A stretch of 64,000 nt of DNA from Thermoproteota archaeon (lineage in GTDB: Archaea > Korarchaeota > Korarchaeia > Korarchaeales > Korarchaeaceae). The position numbers and the translations under genes were made by a program. The stretch's first letter is position 1; each line of letters starts with the position of its first letter. This document shows positions 57,501 through 64,000 of this stretch, piece by piece. The stretch lies in assembly GCA_027491435.1 (NCBI GenBank), contig JAOZFG010000003.1, forward strand, positions 1-64,000, written 5' to 3'. Below the pieces are notes generated by a model. The model saw nothing but the letters and a program-made list of their open reading frames with translations. It was not told where the DNA came from and searched no databases.

Positions 57501-57834
57501 CCTTGGCCTGGCTGACCAGCAGGGAGGTTGGAAATATTAGGTAGCTTCTACCCTCACCGGCCAGGTAATAGCTAGTGATCAGGCCAAAAACCGTCTTGCC
57601 AACTCCCGTGGGGGCTATGGCAGCGAAACTCCTTCCCGACAGGACCCTCTTGGCCCAAGTCCTCTGAACCTCCCAGGGAGGCGAGCCCACGCACTTCCTG
57701 AAGAATTCCTGGTAATCCTCTAGCCTCTCCATCAGTTCCCTAATTTCCTCGGTTATGCAGGGCTCACCATCAGCGAACACGAGGCCCCTGTCGGGACAGA
57801 GCTCCTTGAAGGCCGCCTGGATCATCCGATTCAC
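54550..57834 (-). CDS. rgy: Reverse gyrase
   Basis: A 1094-residue fusion of SF2 helicase-like and type IA topoisomerase that introduces positive supercoils, the hallmark of hyperthermophiles. Helicase part: Walker A APTGVGKTVF (about 75), VDDVDSF (about 178) and a later SGRASRLYPGG. Topoisomerase part starts with LFVVESPNKARTIARFFG (about 527). A complete zinc finger CYDCGYQF...CPRC lies near 608, GTDPDTEGEKIAWD near 660 and the active Tyr in GLITYHRTDSTR near 838. The usual N-terminal four-Cys zinc finger is reduced to two cysteines (LCPDR, EPCI). Confidence 0.97.
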   Translation of the reverse strand: MNRMIQAAFKELCPDRGLVFADGEPCITEEIRELMERLEDYQEFFRKCVGSPPWEVQRTWAKRVLSGRSFAAIAPTGVGKTVFGLITSYYLAGEGRSYLIFPTSLLVSQAKEILEGYVEKAGKEVSILAYRGDMKAKEKREFMEKLTEGDFDILITTSQFLSRRAEEIRRAAPFSFIFVDDVDSFLKNSRNVDKVLKLMGFTDEDIRKAYRGEPVDRRPKGVLVVSTATGRPGKRAQLFRNLLGFDVGVIRQEYLRNIVDMFTKDEERFLSFIKEMGPGLLAFIPKMEMADRVKSLLSEAGLKAGVMSGYDEELLNSFVKGELDALIGAAKPYGVLVRGVDLPHRIRYVVFYGVPRFELTVKEVEEMQDNVVVAMFSVIAKALGPAERRLAMAARVRPTEENVKRVREKLKEVLSSKETLERVSKSGDIVLDTETMKVVIPDIRSYIQASGRASRLYPGGMTKGASLVYDRDPLLTGFLKRASAYDIDFYEVSEVDISSLRQEIDEDREKYLKLKGQFRETAGLLKTVLFVVESPNKARTIARFFGKPSKRIIGNVVTYETTTGNYVVTVAASGGHVVDLSTVGGYHGVLIEEYDDTRTFIPMYSSIKRCYDCGYQFTDGDRCPRCGSTNIRDSRDNIEAIRWLAYEADRVLIGTDPDTEGEKIAWDIYQMIRGIAKEVYRAEFHEVTKRAIMKAMQELLEINEPRVKAQIVRRIEDRWIGFELSEELQKVFKNRSLSAGRAQTPTLGWIIERYEEHKKKKVITLIRGDQLFLRVEGKYGEQGRRKAFVEPVETVEERVVPPPPFTTDEMIKEANRVLGMDARRVMDVAQSLFEAGLITYHRTDSTRVSDAGWRVASEYLGDEFVPRKWGEGGAHECIRPTKPLSTGDLIEYVKEGVIIPPEPMKKDHFRLYDLIFKRFMASQTRESVVKKQKYKLKFDGVELVDERVVAVEGGWATIYPYFYRVMPELKAKEIEIDVKHVKVPLVPLYTQGDVVALMKERGIGRPSTYATIMEKLLIRRYVVERKGKLLPTKLGIEVYNYLVNKYEDLISEERTRLLERKMSLVEEGKADHQEVINELYEEILEKVVMRRSLH

Positions 57835-57913
57835 TCCCTTAATAACGGATGATTACCGGCGTAAAACGTATCATAAAACCCCTTTTTAACTTCTTAAAAA
57901 GCGTTTTCACCGG

Positions 57914-58252
57914 ATGAGAGCGGTGAGGTTAGCCATAACGATCAGCGGTGATTCCAGTAGGCTGGTTGAGGGCGTTGCAGTTGTGGAGCTGGATAGGTCG
58001 GGCCTGGTGTCCGATATAATGTTCATAGGGGGAATAGAATCCATGGATGTAGAGTCTCTGAGAGAGCTGCTATCTGAGCTGGACGTCGACTACATACTGG
58101 TCAAGGAAAGCCTGGCAGGCTACCTGGGCTTTCGGAATAGAGTTTACCTTTATAGGTCGGATGGAATAAAAGATATACTTAGGGAGTTTCTTACCGGTAA
58201 GGTAAGGCCCCTCGAGGAGGACCAAGGGGAGCTCCCCACTCCCTGGAATTGA
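57914..58252 (+). CDS. Small hypothetical protein
   Basis: A 112-residue soluble alpha/beta protein (RLAITISGDSSRLVEGVAVVELD; ELLSELDVDYILVKESLAGYLG) with no recognised domain. CCCTTTTTAACTTC about 27 bases upstream of the ATG is a convincing promoter, giving a leaderless mRNA divergent from reverse gyrase. The next small gene follows by 9 bp, so the two form an operon. Function unknown. Confidence 0.55.
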   Translation: MRAVRLAITISGDSSRLVEGVAVVELDRSGLVSDIMFIGGIESMDVESLRELLSELDVDYILVKESLAGYLGFRNRVYLYRSDGIKDILREFLTGKVRPLEEDQGELPTPWN

Positions 58253-58261
58253 GGTGAACCT

Positions 58262-58486
58262 ATGAGGAAGGTGGTCAAGCTCAGGTTGAAGAGGTACGAA
58301 AGGGATGGGAGGCCCTACGTCAGCTACCTGCTGACGGCCCCGAAGGCCTTCGTCGAGGCTCTTGGGTGGGGCGAGGGCACCCTGCTGGAGGTCACCCTCT
58401 CCGACGGATTCCTGGTTTACAGGCCTTACAAGGTTCAAAAAAGGAAGGTCAGGTACCACAGGCTTCAGCTAACCTCCAACAGATAG
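58262..58486 (+). CDS. Small basic protein, possibly AbrB-like
   Basis: A 74-residue protein, MRKVVKLRLKRYERDGRPYVSYLLTAPKAFVEALGW...GTLLEVTLSDGFLVYRP. The pattern TAPKAFVEALGWGEGTLLEV resembles the swapped-hairpin AbrB/SpoVT DNA-binding fold (usually IPK..RE.LGI..GD.L.V). The basic C-terminal tail could contact nucleic acid. Second gene of the pair with 57914-58252. Its end overlaps the convergent methyltransferase gene by 22 bp. Confidence 0.55.
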   Translation: MRKVVKLRLKRYERDGRPYVSYLLTAPKAFVEALGWGEGTLLEVTLSDGFLVYRPYKVQKRKVRYHRLQLTSNR

Positions 58487-59622
58487 CCCTTAAGGTAATG
58501 TGTCCAGGGATGTAATGGATCCACGGGGTGGTCCGGGGACTGCCCTCTCTTGCCCAGAACCTTGAACTCCTTGCCAGTCAGCTTGGCGGCCCTCTCTAGG
58601 ACCTTAAGGAAGGTCCTCTCGTCCACGAACTGACTGCAGCTGCTGGTGAATATAAGTCCCGATTCCACCTTCTCCATGGCGGCCGCGTTAACTGCGGTGT
58701 AGGTCCTCAGGCCCGCGTTCAGCATTTCTCTCCTAGGCACTAAGGCTGGTGGGTCCACTACAACCAGGTCGTAGATGTTGTGATCGGACTCCATGAACTC
58801 CTTCACCCTCTGAGCTACGCCCGCCACCTGGACCCGGTTGAGCTTGGCGTTCTCCCTCAAAAGGGCTATAGCCTCCGTCGACTCGTCAACTGACGTCACC
58901 TTCGCCCCTGATATGGCCGCGTGTATGCCGAAACCCCCCGTGTAAGAGTAGAGGTCCAGCACCTTCATGTCAGGGCCAGCCAGCTCTCCCACTTCTAGCC
59001 TGTTAGGCCGCTGGTCTATGAAGAAGCCCGTCTTCTGCCCTTGCACCACGTCTACCTTGAAGAGAGAGGGTCCCTCCCTTATTATCGCCTCCTTCTTCCC
59101 TCCCTTTATAAACCTCCTCTCCGTTGGGAGGTTCACCTCCCTCCTGGGCCTGCTGTCGTTCTTAAGGAATATGGTGTCCGGCCTCAAGAGCTCGTCCAGG
59201 ATTGAGGTTATCTTGTTAATCCTCCTGTCTATCCCAAGGGAGGTGGAGGACATCACCACCAAGTCGTCGTACACGTCCACTATAAGGCCAGGAAGCCCAT
59301 CGGCCTCGCTGTGAACTAGCCTGAAGAAGTTCCCCAGGTTCAGCCTCTCCCTCATCCTCAAAGCGGACTCGAGCCTGCTCCTGAAGAGCTCCTCAGGCGA
59401 GAACTTTAAGTCCGTTGATAGAACCCTCACCGCTATTGCCCCCACTCCTTCGAAGAAGCCGTAACCCAGCGCTTCCTGTTCGTCCTTAACTACTACAAGG
59501 TCCCCCCCGCTTACCGGCCCCCTCACCTCCTTGACCCACTTCACGTATATGTTTCTGACCCCCTTCCTTAGCCTCTCTGCCCCTCCCTTCTTCAAGATCA
59601 CCTCTCCAACGAAGGACCACAT
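58465..59622 (-). CDS. RlmI-like 23S rRNA cytosine-C5 methyltransferase
   Basis: A 385-residue SAM-dependent methyltransferase: N-terminal PUA domain (WVKEVRGPVSGGDLVVVKDEQEALGYGFFEG), the linking EEF/TLRMRERL stretch, VVQGQKTGFFIDQRPNR, SAM motif LDLYSYTGGFGIHAA (about 222-236), and the catalytic VVDPPALVPRR. It then has FTSSCSQFV with the conserved cysteine. This is the RlmI/YccW plan for m5C in large-subunit rRNA; the exact position modified in archaea is unknown. Two bp downstream of pepQ. Confidence 0.88.
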   Translation of the reverse strand: MWSFVGEVILKKGGAERLRKGVRNIYVKWVKEVRGPVSGGDLVVVKDEQEALGYGFFEGVGAIAVRVLSTDLKFSPEELFRSRLESALRMRERLNLGNFFRLVHSEADGLPGLIVDVYDDLVVMSSTSLGIDRRINKITSILDELLRPDTIFLKNDSRPRREVNLPTERRFIKGGKKEAIIREGPSLFKVDVVQGQKTGFFIDQRPNRLEVGELAGPDMKVLDLYSYTGGFGIHAAISGAKVTSVDESTEAIALLRENAKLNRVQVAGVAQRVKEFMESDHNIYDLVVVDPPALVPRREMLNAGLRTYTAVNAAAMEKVESGLIFTSSCSQFVDERTFLKVLERAAKLTGKEFKVLGKRGQSPDHPVDPLHPWTHYLKGYLLEVS

Positions 59623-59623
59623 C

Positions 59624-60754
59624 TTACCTCCTCAACATCAGCGGGTCCTTTGGAAGGGCCTCCGTGAGAACTTCAGCTTCCTTCTTACCTATCACCACGG
59701 TGTCCTCTATCCTTATTCCTCCCCATCCCTTTAAGTAAATGCCTGGTTCGTCCGTGACGGCCATCCCCTCTAAGAGCTTACCAGTGGCCCCTACCACTAC
59801 CCTGGGGGGCTCGTGTATGTCTATGCCTATGCCGTGTCCCAGAGTGTGCACGTAATATTCGAGGAGGCCCCTATCGTGTAGGACCTTCCTTGCCTCTACA
59901 TCCGGCTTCTCCAGCTTCTGCCCGTCCTTCATGTAGTTGAGGGCCCTCTCCTGAGCCTCCTTGACCGCATCGTACTTTAGAAGGAAGTCCTCGTCTGGCT
60001 TGCCCACGAACATGGTCCTGGTCATGTCACTGCAGTAGCCCTCGTAAATGGCGCCGAAGTCCATCAGAAGTATCTCATCCCTTCCCAGCTTCTTCTCGGT
60101 GACCACGTGATGGGCGTTGAACGAGTTCGCTCCGATGGCCACAATTGGAGGAAAGCTAGGCCCTGAGGCGCCCAGCTCCACCATTTCAAATATCAGCCTG
60201 TTGGCTATTTGCCTCTCAGTCATTCCCTCCCTTATCTCCAGGTTTTCAAAGGCCTTTATTGCTATTTCGGCACTCTTCTTCATGACTTGTACTTCGTACT
60301 CGCTCTTAACCGCCCTCATCCTGACCAGCTGCTCCGTGACGTCTACGATGGCCGCGCTCTTCTTCCCCCTCCTGGTCTTCTTTCTGAGAAGCTCGATCTG
60401 CTTACTGTCCTGTAGGAAGTCTACAGCTATCTTCCTTGTCCCCTCCCCGAACTTCTGGGCGAAGTACTCAACGACCTTGGGGTTCCTCACTTCCTCCCTC
60501 TTGAGGCCGAAGTAAGGCCTTATCACGTCCACCTCGTAGGGGCTCTCCTGTTCGGCCAGCTCATCCCCGAAGGCGTACTTGGCGATCAGCACTGGATCCC
60601 CGCTCCTAGGGACCACCAGCATCATAGCGTTCTTCGTGCCCGAAAGGTAGAACATGTTGCTCTCCCTCTGAATCAGAGTGTAGTCAACGCCCCTCCGGGA
60701 CATCCACCTCTTCAGCCTCCTAACCCTCTTATCCAGCTCCTTACGGGGGATCAT
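59624..60754 (-). CDS. pepQ: Xaa-Pro dipeptidase (prolidase, M24B)
   Basis: A 376-residue creatinase-fold metallopeptidase splitting dipeptides with C-terminal proline. Metal ligands: LMDFGAIYEGYCSDMTRT (two Asp, about 212 and 223), HTLGHGIGIDIHE (His near 286), VTDEPGIY (Glu near 319) and GGIRIEDTVVI (Glu near 333). The N-terminal creatinase domain is intact. In a run of minus-strand genes 60758-60754 apart by 3 bp. Confidence 0.93.
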   Translation of the reverse strand: MIPRKELDKRVRRLKRWMSRRGVDYTLIQRESNMFYLSGTKNAMMLVVPRSGDPVLIAKYAFGDELAEQESPYEVDVIRPYFGLKREEVRNPKVVEYFAQKFGEGTRKIAVDFLQDSKQIELLRKKTRRGKKSAAIVDVTEQLVRMRAVKSEYEVQVMKKSAEIAIKAFENLEIREGMTERQIANRLIFEMVELGASGPSFPPIVAIGANSFNAHHVVTEKKLGRDEILLMDFGAIYEGYCSDMTRTMFVGKPDEDFLLKYDAVKEAQERALNYMKDGQKLEKPDVEARKVLHDRGLLEYYVHTLGHGIGIDIHEPPRVVVGATGKLLEGMAVTDEPGIYLKGWGGIRIEDTVVIGKKEAEVLTEALPKDPLMLRR

Positions 60755-60757
60755 GGC

Positions 60758-61042
60758 CTAACCTCCCAGGATGTTTAGGACCTTCACAAGGCTTCTCTCA
60801 GCTTCATCCATCCTGCCTGACCTTGCCGAGCCCACCGAGTTTATCAAGAGCAGTTCAACTTCAGAATTTAGCTTTTCTGGGGTGAGGGCCGGTATTACCC
60901 TATCTATTAGGAGCTTCACCCTCCGACTACAGCTCGGGTACACGGACCTTAACTCGTTGAGGATGGCCTTTACAGACTGCTCTTTCCTCTTCTCATCTGA
61001 CCTAGACCTTATCTCCTTTTCCCACCTCTTGAAAAACGACAT
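60758..61042 (-). CDS. Small hypothetical helical protein
   Basis: A 94-residue, charged, predicted all-helical protein (KRWEKEIRSRSDEKRKEQSVKAILNELRSVYPSC... PEKLNSEVELLLINSVGSARSGRMDEAERSLVKVLNIL). It sits 11 bp after fdhE and 3 bp before pepQ in the same orientation, so it is probably expressed. No family recognised; the C-terminal part resembles a short TPR-like helical pair. Confidence 0.55.
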   Translation of the reverse strand: MSFFKRWEKEIRSRSDEKRKEQSVKAILNELRSVYPSCSRRVKLLIDRVIPALTPEKLNSEVELLLINSVGSARSGRMDEAERSLVKVLNILGG

Positions 61043-61053
61043 GGGATCCCTCC

Positions 61054-61881
61054 CTACTCATAACCCTCCTCCTTAGCCAAGAGGTCCAAGTCCATGGTGA
61101 TTATAGGGTAGAACTCTCTAGGAATGCCAGGAAGTTTCCTCTCGTCCACGACCTTCCAGTACTTCCCGCAAGCGTCACAGAAGTAAAGCCTATAGGCTCC
61201 CCCCTCCAGCTCGTAGAACCCTAGCTTCTCGTTATCTTCGTTACCGCAGAACGGGCACTTTATCCTCTTGAAGGGCCACTCCATCCCGCAGACCTCGCAC
61301 TTGAGGGTCAGCTTACCCCCCTCCCCGTGCAGGAGTCCGACTTTCGTATGGCTCCCGCAGACGGGACAATAGCCGTTGCCCCAGTTAGAACCATCGAAGT
61401 GCTCCCTGAAGCTGTCCCTTATCGAGAAGAGAAATGGTTGCACCACCCAGACTGTGAGGGCCTGCAGTATTTCGGAGTTAACCCTTGTTTTATCAGCTAA
61501 CTCTAGGACGCCCTCCTCCCCTTCCCTGAGGGCCGTCTCAACTAACTCCTCCAGGTTAAGGGCCCCCTCAACTATTGCACTCTCCACCTCGGCTAAGTCC
61601 TCTACCATATCCTCCCTGTGAGCCTTAACAACGCTGATTATCTTTAAAGCAGCCTCTTTGAGCTCTTTCTCCTCAAATTTAAAATCTATGAAGTCTACCG
61701 CCGGTTTTCCTGTGTTAACTACGCTGTTAGCCACCTCCTGAAAATTCACCGATGAGAACTTCTCCCGCAACCCCTCAGATATTATCCTCTGAACTGTTAT
61801 AAGCTCCGAAAAAAACAGCAGGGGTTCCTTGAGGTCAGGCCTCTTCTCAGAGAGCCTCTCTATCGCTTCCCTTGCTTCCAT
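61054..61881 (-). CDS. fdhE: FdhE-like formate dehydrogenase assembly factor
   Basis: A 275-residue protein. The N-terminal half is helical. The C-terminal half carries four CxxC rubredoxin-like knuckles, CPVCGSH, CEVCGMEW, CPFCGNED and CDACGKYWK (about 175-250), the FdhE signature. FdhE binds iron and helps mature exported formate dehydrogenases. It lies just downstream of the formate dehydrogenase subunit genes on the same strand, with a 113-bp gap to the cytochrome b gene. Confidence 0.9.
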   Translation of the reverse strand: MEAREAIERLSEKRPDLKEPLLFFSELITVQRIISEGLREKFSSVNFQEVANSVVNTGKPAVDFIDFKFEEKELKEAALKIISVVKAHREDMVEDLAEVESAIVEGALNLEELVETALREGEEGVLELADKTRVNSEILQALTVWVVQPFLFSIRDSFREHFDGSNWGNGYCPVCGSHTKVGLLHGEGGKLTLKCEVCGMEWPFKRIKCPFCGNEDNEKLGFYELEGGAYRLYFCDACGKYWKVVDERKLPGIPREFYPIITMDLDLLAKEEGYE

Positions 61882-61994
61882 CTCGATCCATCTAGAATAC
61901 CCTCATCCCTTTTAAATTATGCTCGTAGACCTCCTCTCTGCGCTTCACCGGGGTAACGTGCCTTTAAGCATCACAAAAGAAGGGAGAGGGGAAG

Positions 61995-62729
61995 TTATTC
62001 CTTGGCCCTCTCGTACCAGCTCGGGTGATGCTCGGCCACGTACTCCTCGGTGAGCCTACCGGTCCTGAACATGGCCCTGACGAAGGGCCTGTGCTCGGGT
62101 ATGAGGAGGGCGGCGTACACGTGAATTACCAGCCCTATGGCCGCTATGAAGAAACCTATATCGTGTAGCAGGTGAGCGGCTTCCCAGACGCTGGCCGGGA
62201 AGGCGTCCCTGAACCACATTACGATGCCGGTCAAGTACATTATGACCATGCCTATCGAAGCAGTCCAGATCCAGCCCTTCTGCCCTAGGTTGTACTTGGG
62301 GAACTTGACGGGCTTCCTGTGTATGTAGTAGTCGATCATGTCCTGAACGCCTTTCTTGAAGCAGGAGAAGCTCCAGCACTCTGGCATGAATTCGGACTTC
62401 TTTAAGTCGGCGAGCATCTTTATGAAGAACGGGATGAGCACCATCGCAAGGCCCACAGCTGAGAGCCTGTGTATAAATCTAGCCACTTGAACTCCGAGGC
62501 TGTAGGGGTCATAGCCGCTGATTATGGTGGACAGTGGGTAGCCGAAGATGTAGGCAAGCCACCCGAACCAGTCCTTGCTTATTAGGGGCAGCCCAGTTAT
62601 GAAGAAGAATAGAGTGAAGTGTATCAGGTGTTTGTGAGCCCATATTTGGGCCTCGCTAAAGGCCCTCACTGATTCACACTTGCTCCTCCACTCGGCCAAG
62701 GAAATGCACTCCTCAGCCATATCACTCAC
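61995..62729 (-). CDS. Formate dehydrogenase cytochrome b subunit (FdnI-like)
   Basis: A 244-residue membrane protein with four helices (about 38-58, 88-108, 150-170, 190-212). Haem-ligand histidines are placed as in FdnI/FdoI: AHKHLIHFTLFFFITG, ARFIHRLSAVGLAM, LHDIGFFIAAIGLVIHVYAALL. It would take electrons from the iron-sulfur subunit across the membrane to a quinone. It overlaps the iron-sulfur subunit gene by 8 bp. Confidence 0.9.
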   Translation of the reverse strand: MSDMAEECISLAEWRSKCESVRAFSEAQIWAHKHLIHFTLFFFITGLPLISKDWFGWLAYIFGYPLSTIISGYDPYSLGVQVARFIHRLSAVGLAMVLIPFFIKMLADLKKSEFMPECWSFSCFKKGVQDMIDYYIHRKPVKFPKYNLGQKGWIWTASIGMVIMYLTGIVMWFRDAFPASVWEAAHLLHDIGFFIAAIGLVIHVYAALLIPEHRPFVRAMFRTGRLTEEYVAEHHPSWYERAKE

Positions 62730-63519
62730 CTCCTCCCTCCTCCTCTTTCTTCTTCTCTTCCATCCTCTTAGCCCTCCAGAAGACTAGGTGGCCTAAAGCA
62801 CCTATGAGGGTCAGGCCCACTAGGCCCCACCCAATAGGCCTTATGGCGTCGATGGTAGCCCTTGCAGCCTTTCTCGGATCCTTGAGGAGCCTGTCTCCGA
62901 AGTATTTGGGGTCGGTGAGCTTGCCCTTGTACTTCTTGGTCACGTATATGTAGTGGGTCTTGCCCACGTAGTCGTTGACGTTGTCCCCGTAGACCTCATA
63001 GCCCTCTGACTTGAACTTGTTGACCAGCTCATCGTAATCTCCGAAGACCAAGGCGTCAGTTGGACAGGCTGACACGCAAGCAGGCTCCAAACCGTTCTGT
63101 ATCCTGTCGATGCAGAAAGTGCACTTGTACACCTTCTCCGTGTACTCGTCATACCTGGGAACGTCGTAGGGACAGGCTTCTACGCAGTACCTGCAGCCTA
63201 TACACTTGTCCTCCCTGATCACCACGGCCCCGCTCGGGTGCACTTCTATAGCGCCCACAGGACAGGCGTTAGCGCAGGGGGCGTTGCTGCAGTGCATACA
63301 CTGCCTCTTGAAGAACAGCCAGTGGAAGCCATCACCGTCAACCACCTCCTTGGCTTCCATGACCATCCAGACGTTGGGCAGCAAGTCAGGCGGGTTGGTC
63401 ATCGTCGGGCTGAAGCTGGTAACCTCTGGCCTCGTGTTGTTCCAGACGTGACAAGCTACCTGGCAGGCCCTACAGAAGATGCAGTTATCAACATTAAAGG
63501 CTATGGCCTTCTCCCCCAT
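62722..63519 (-). CDS. Formate dehydrogenase iron-sulfur subunit (FdnH-like)
   Basis: A 265-residue protein with four [4Fe-4S] motifs: CIFCRACQVAC (13-23), CMHCSNAPCANAC, CIGCRYCVEAC and CTFCIDR...CVSAC. A C-terminal membrane helix (IGWGLVGLTLIGALGHLVFW) anchors it. It carries electrons from the molybdopterin subunit to the cytochrome b. It starts 5 bp after the catalytic subunit stop. Confidence 0.92.
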   Translation of the reverse strand: MGEKAIAFNVDNCIFCRACQVACHVWNNTRPEVTSFSPTMTNPPDLLPNVWMVMEAKEVVDGDGFHWLFFKRQCMHCSNAPCANACPVGAIEVHPSGAVVIREDKCIGCRYCVEACPYDVPRYDEYTEKVYKCTFCIDRIQNGLEPACVSACPTDALVFGDYDELVNKFKSEGYEVYGDNVNDYVGKTHYIYVTKKYKGKLTDPKYFGDRLLKDPRKAARATIDAIRPIGWGLVGLTLIGALGHLVFWRAKRMEEKKKEEEGGGE

Positions 63520-63524
63520 CTAGA

Positions 63525-64000
63525 TCACCTCACCCTAACACCAGGTAGGTTCTCCTCATTCGCCTTGTAGTCGTACTTGTCCGGCGAGGCCTTCCTTATG
63601 TAGGCCAAGAAGGCCTTGGTCTCCTGCATCGTGGTCACTAGGTCCATGAATATGTCCGCTATCAGGTTGGCGACGGCATATGTGGAGTGAGCTCCCTGCC
63701 ATCCCCAGTGCCAGGGTATGTTGACGACGTAAACCTCCTTTCCGTTAACGCTCAGCTTGGGAACCCTGTTGGTCACCATGGCCCTCAAGTAGATCCTGTT
63801 TCTCTTGTTTCCAACTTCCACGATGTCTCCTGGCTTTATTCCCAGTTTATCGGCTAAAGGCTTGGGTATGTCGACGAATGGTTCGGGAACCAGCTCTGCA
63901 AGCAATGGCACGTTCCTAGTCAGCTGACCTGTGTGGAAGTGCTCCACCATCCTGTTGGTCGTCACCACGACTACAGCGGCGTCACTTGGAGCCCCTAGCT
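63525..64000 (-). CDS. Molybdopterin formate dehydrogenase catalytic subunit, C-terminal part (partial)
   Basis: The C-terminal ~158 residues of an FdnG/FdoG-type oxidoreductase. The frame stays open to the window edge (reading LGAPSDAAVVVVTTNRM), so the gene continues outside. FHTGQLTRNVPLLAEL, KPGDIVEV and VVNIPWHWGWQGA with KAFLAYIRK form the molybdopterin-binding C-terminal domain. The active-site Sec or Cys region and any Tat signal lie beyond the window. With the downstream iron-sulfur, cytochrome b and FdhE genes it forms a respiratory formate dehydrogenase operon. Confidence 0.92.
   Translation of the reverse strand, partial: LGAPSDAAVVVVTTNRMVEHFHTGQLTRNVPLLAELVPEPFVDIPKPLADKLGIKPGDIVEVGNKRNRIYLRAMVTNRVPKLSVNGKEVYVVNIPWHWGWQGAHSTYAVANLIADIFMDLVTTMQETKAFLAYIRKASPDKYDYKANEENLPGVRVR

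Overview
The window looks like chromosomal DNA from a thermophilic archaeon. It carries reverse gyrase, a leaderless-promoter style (TATA boxes about 25 bases upstream of many start codons), almost exclusive use of AGG/AGA for arginine, ATPase-type HypB, archaeal RNase HII, prepilin peptidase and archaeal secretion genes, and GTG/TTG starts behind purine-rich ribosome sites. The mix of a Ras-like GTPase, CooS-type CO dehydrogenase, a membrane-bound NiFe hydrogenase and reverse gyrase would suit a deep TACK lineage such as Korarchaeota, but nothing in the window proves that placement.

Layout. 0.5-5.0 kb: molybdenum-cofactor nucleotidyltransferase (mobA-like), a secreted metallophosphoesterase, histidinol dehydrogenase and a small unknown gene. 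5.1-17.6 kb: an ASCH-domain protein and an HTH regulator, then a type IV pilus-like surface system. This has a secretion ATPase, a polytopic membrane platform, a convergent block of pilin-like genes, a 572-residue glycine-linker surface protein, a membrane protein, a possible longin/roadblock-like protein, a prepilin peptidase and a Ras-like GTPase. 18.0-28.1 kb: a V4R-domain protein and a radical SAM-ModE-like HTH fusion stand upstream of a CO dehydrogenase operon (cooF, cooS, cooC, hdrA, mvhD-like, hdrC, hdrB, cooT). The operon ends at a clear hairpin and is followed by a membrane protein/HTH pair. 28.1-40.6 kb: a complete NiFe hydrogenase locus. One long minus-strand operon runs small subunit, large subunit, cytochrome b, HdrD-like iron-sulfur protein, unknown, protease, hypA, hypB(ATPase type), hypC, hypE. 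The divergent plus-strand pair is hypF-hypD.

40.7-44.4 kb: a globin-like candidate, a V4R-like candidate, an AT-rich gap, rnhB and a VapBC toxin-antitoxin pair. The VapBC region is bracketed by two copies of about 60 bp taken from the 5' end of rnhB. 44.4-61.0 kb: housekeeping and surface genes: a transglutaminase-like exported protein, aroC, a chorismate mutase-aminotransferase fusion, tyrA, spermidine synthase-like, serS, a large exported beta-propeller protein with a cytoplasmic tail, reverse gyrase, a 23S rRNA methyltransferase-like protein and a prolidase. 61.1-64.0 kb: fdhE and a membrane-bound formate dehydrogenase (cytochrome b, iron-sulfur and molybdopterin subunits; the last runs off the edge).

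How it fits together. Three low-potential electron donors (CO, H2, formate) each have an oxidase and its accessory factors here. Hydrogenase and formate dehydrogenase are membrane-attached and probably face outward. The CO dehydrogenase is cytoplasmic and is co-transcribed with an HdrABC-MvhD module, which suggests flavin-based electron confurcation or bifurcation with CO as donor. No acetyl-CoA synthase subunits are present in the window. Two inverted repeats in the cooF promoter, directly after the radical SAM-HTH gene, make that fusion protein the obvious candidate regulator of CO metabolism.
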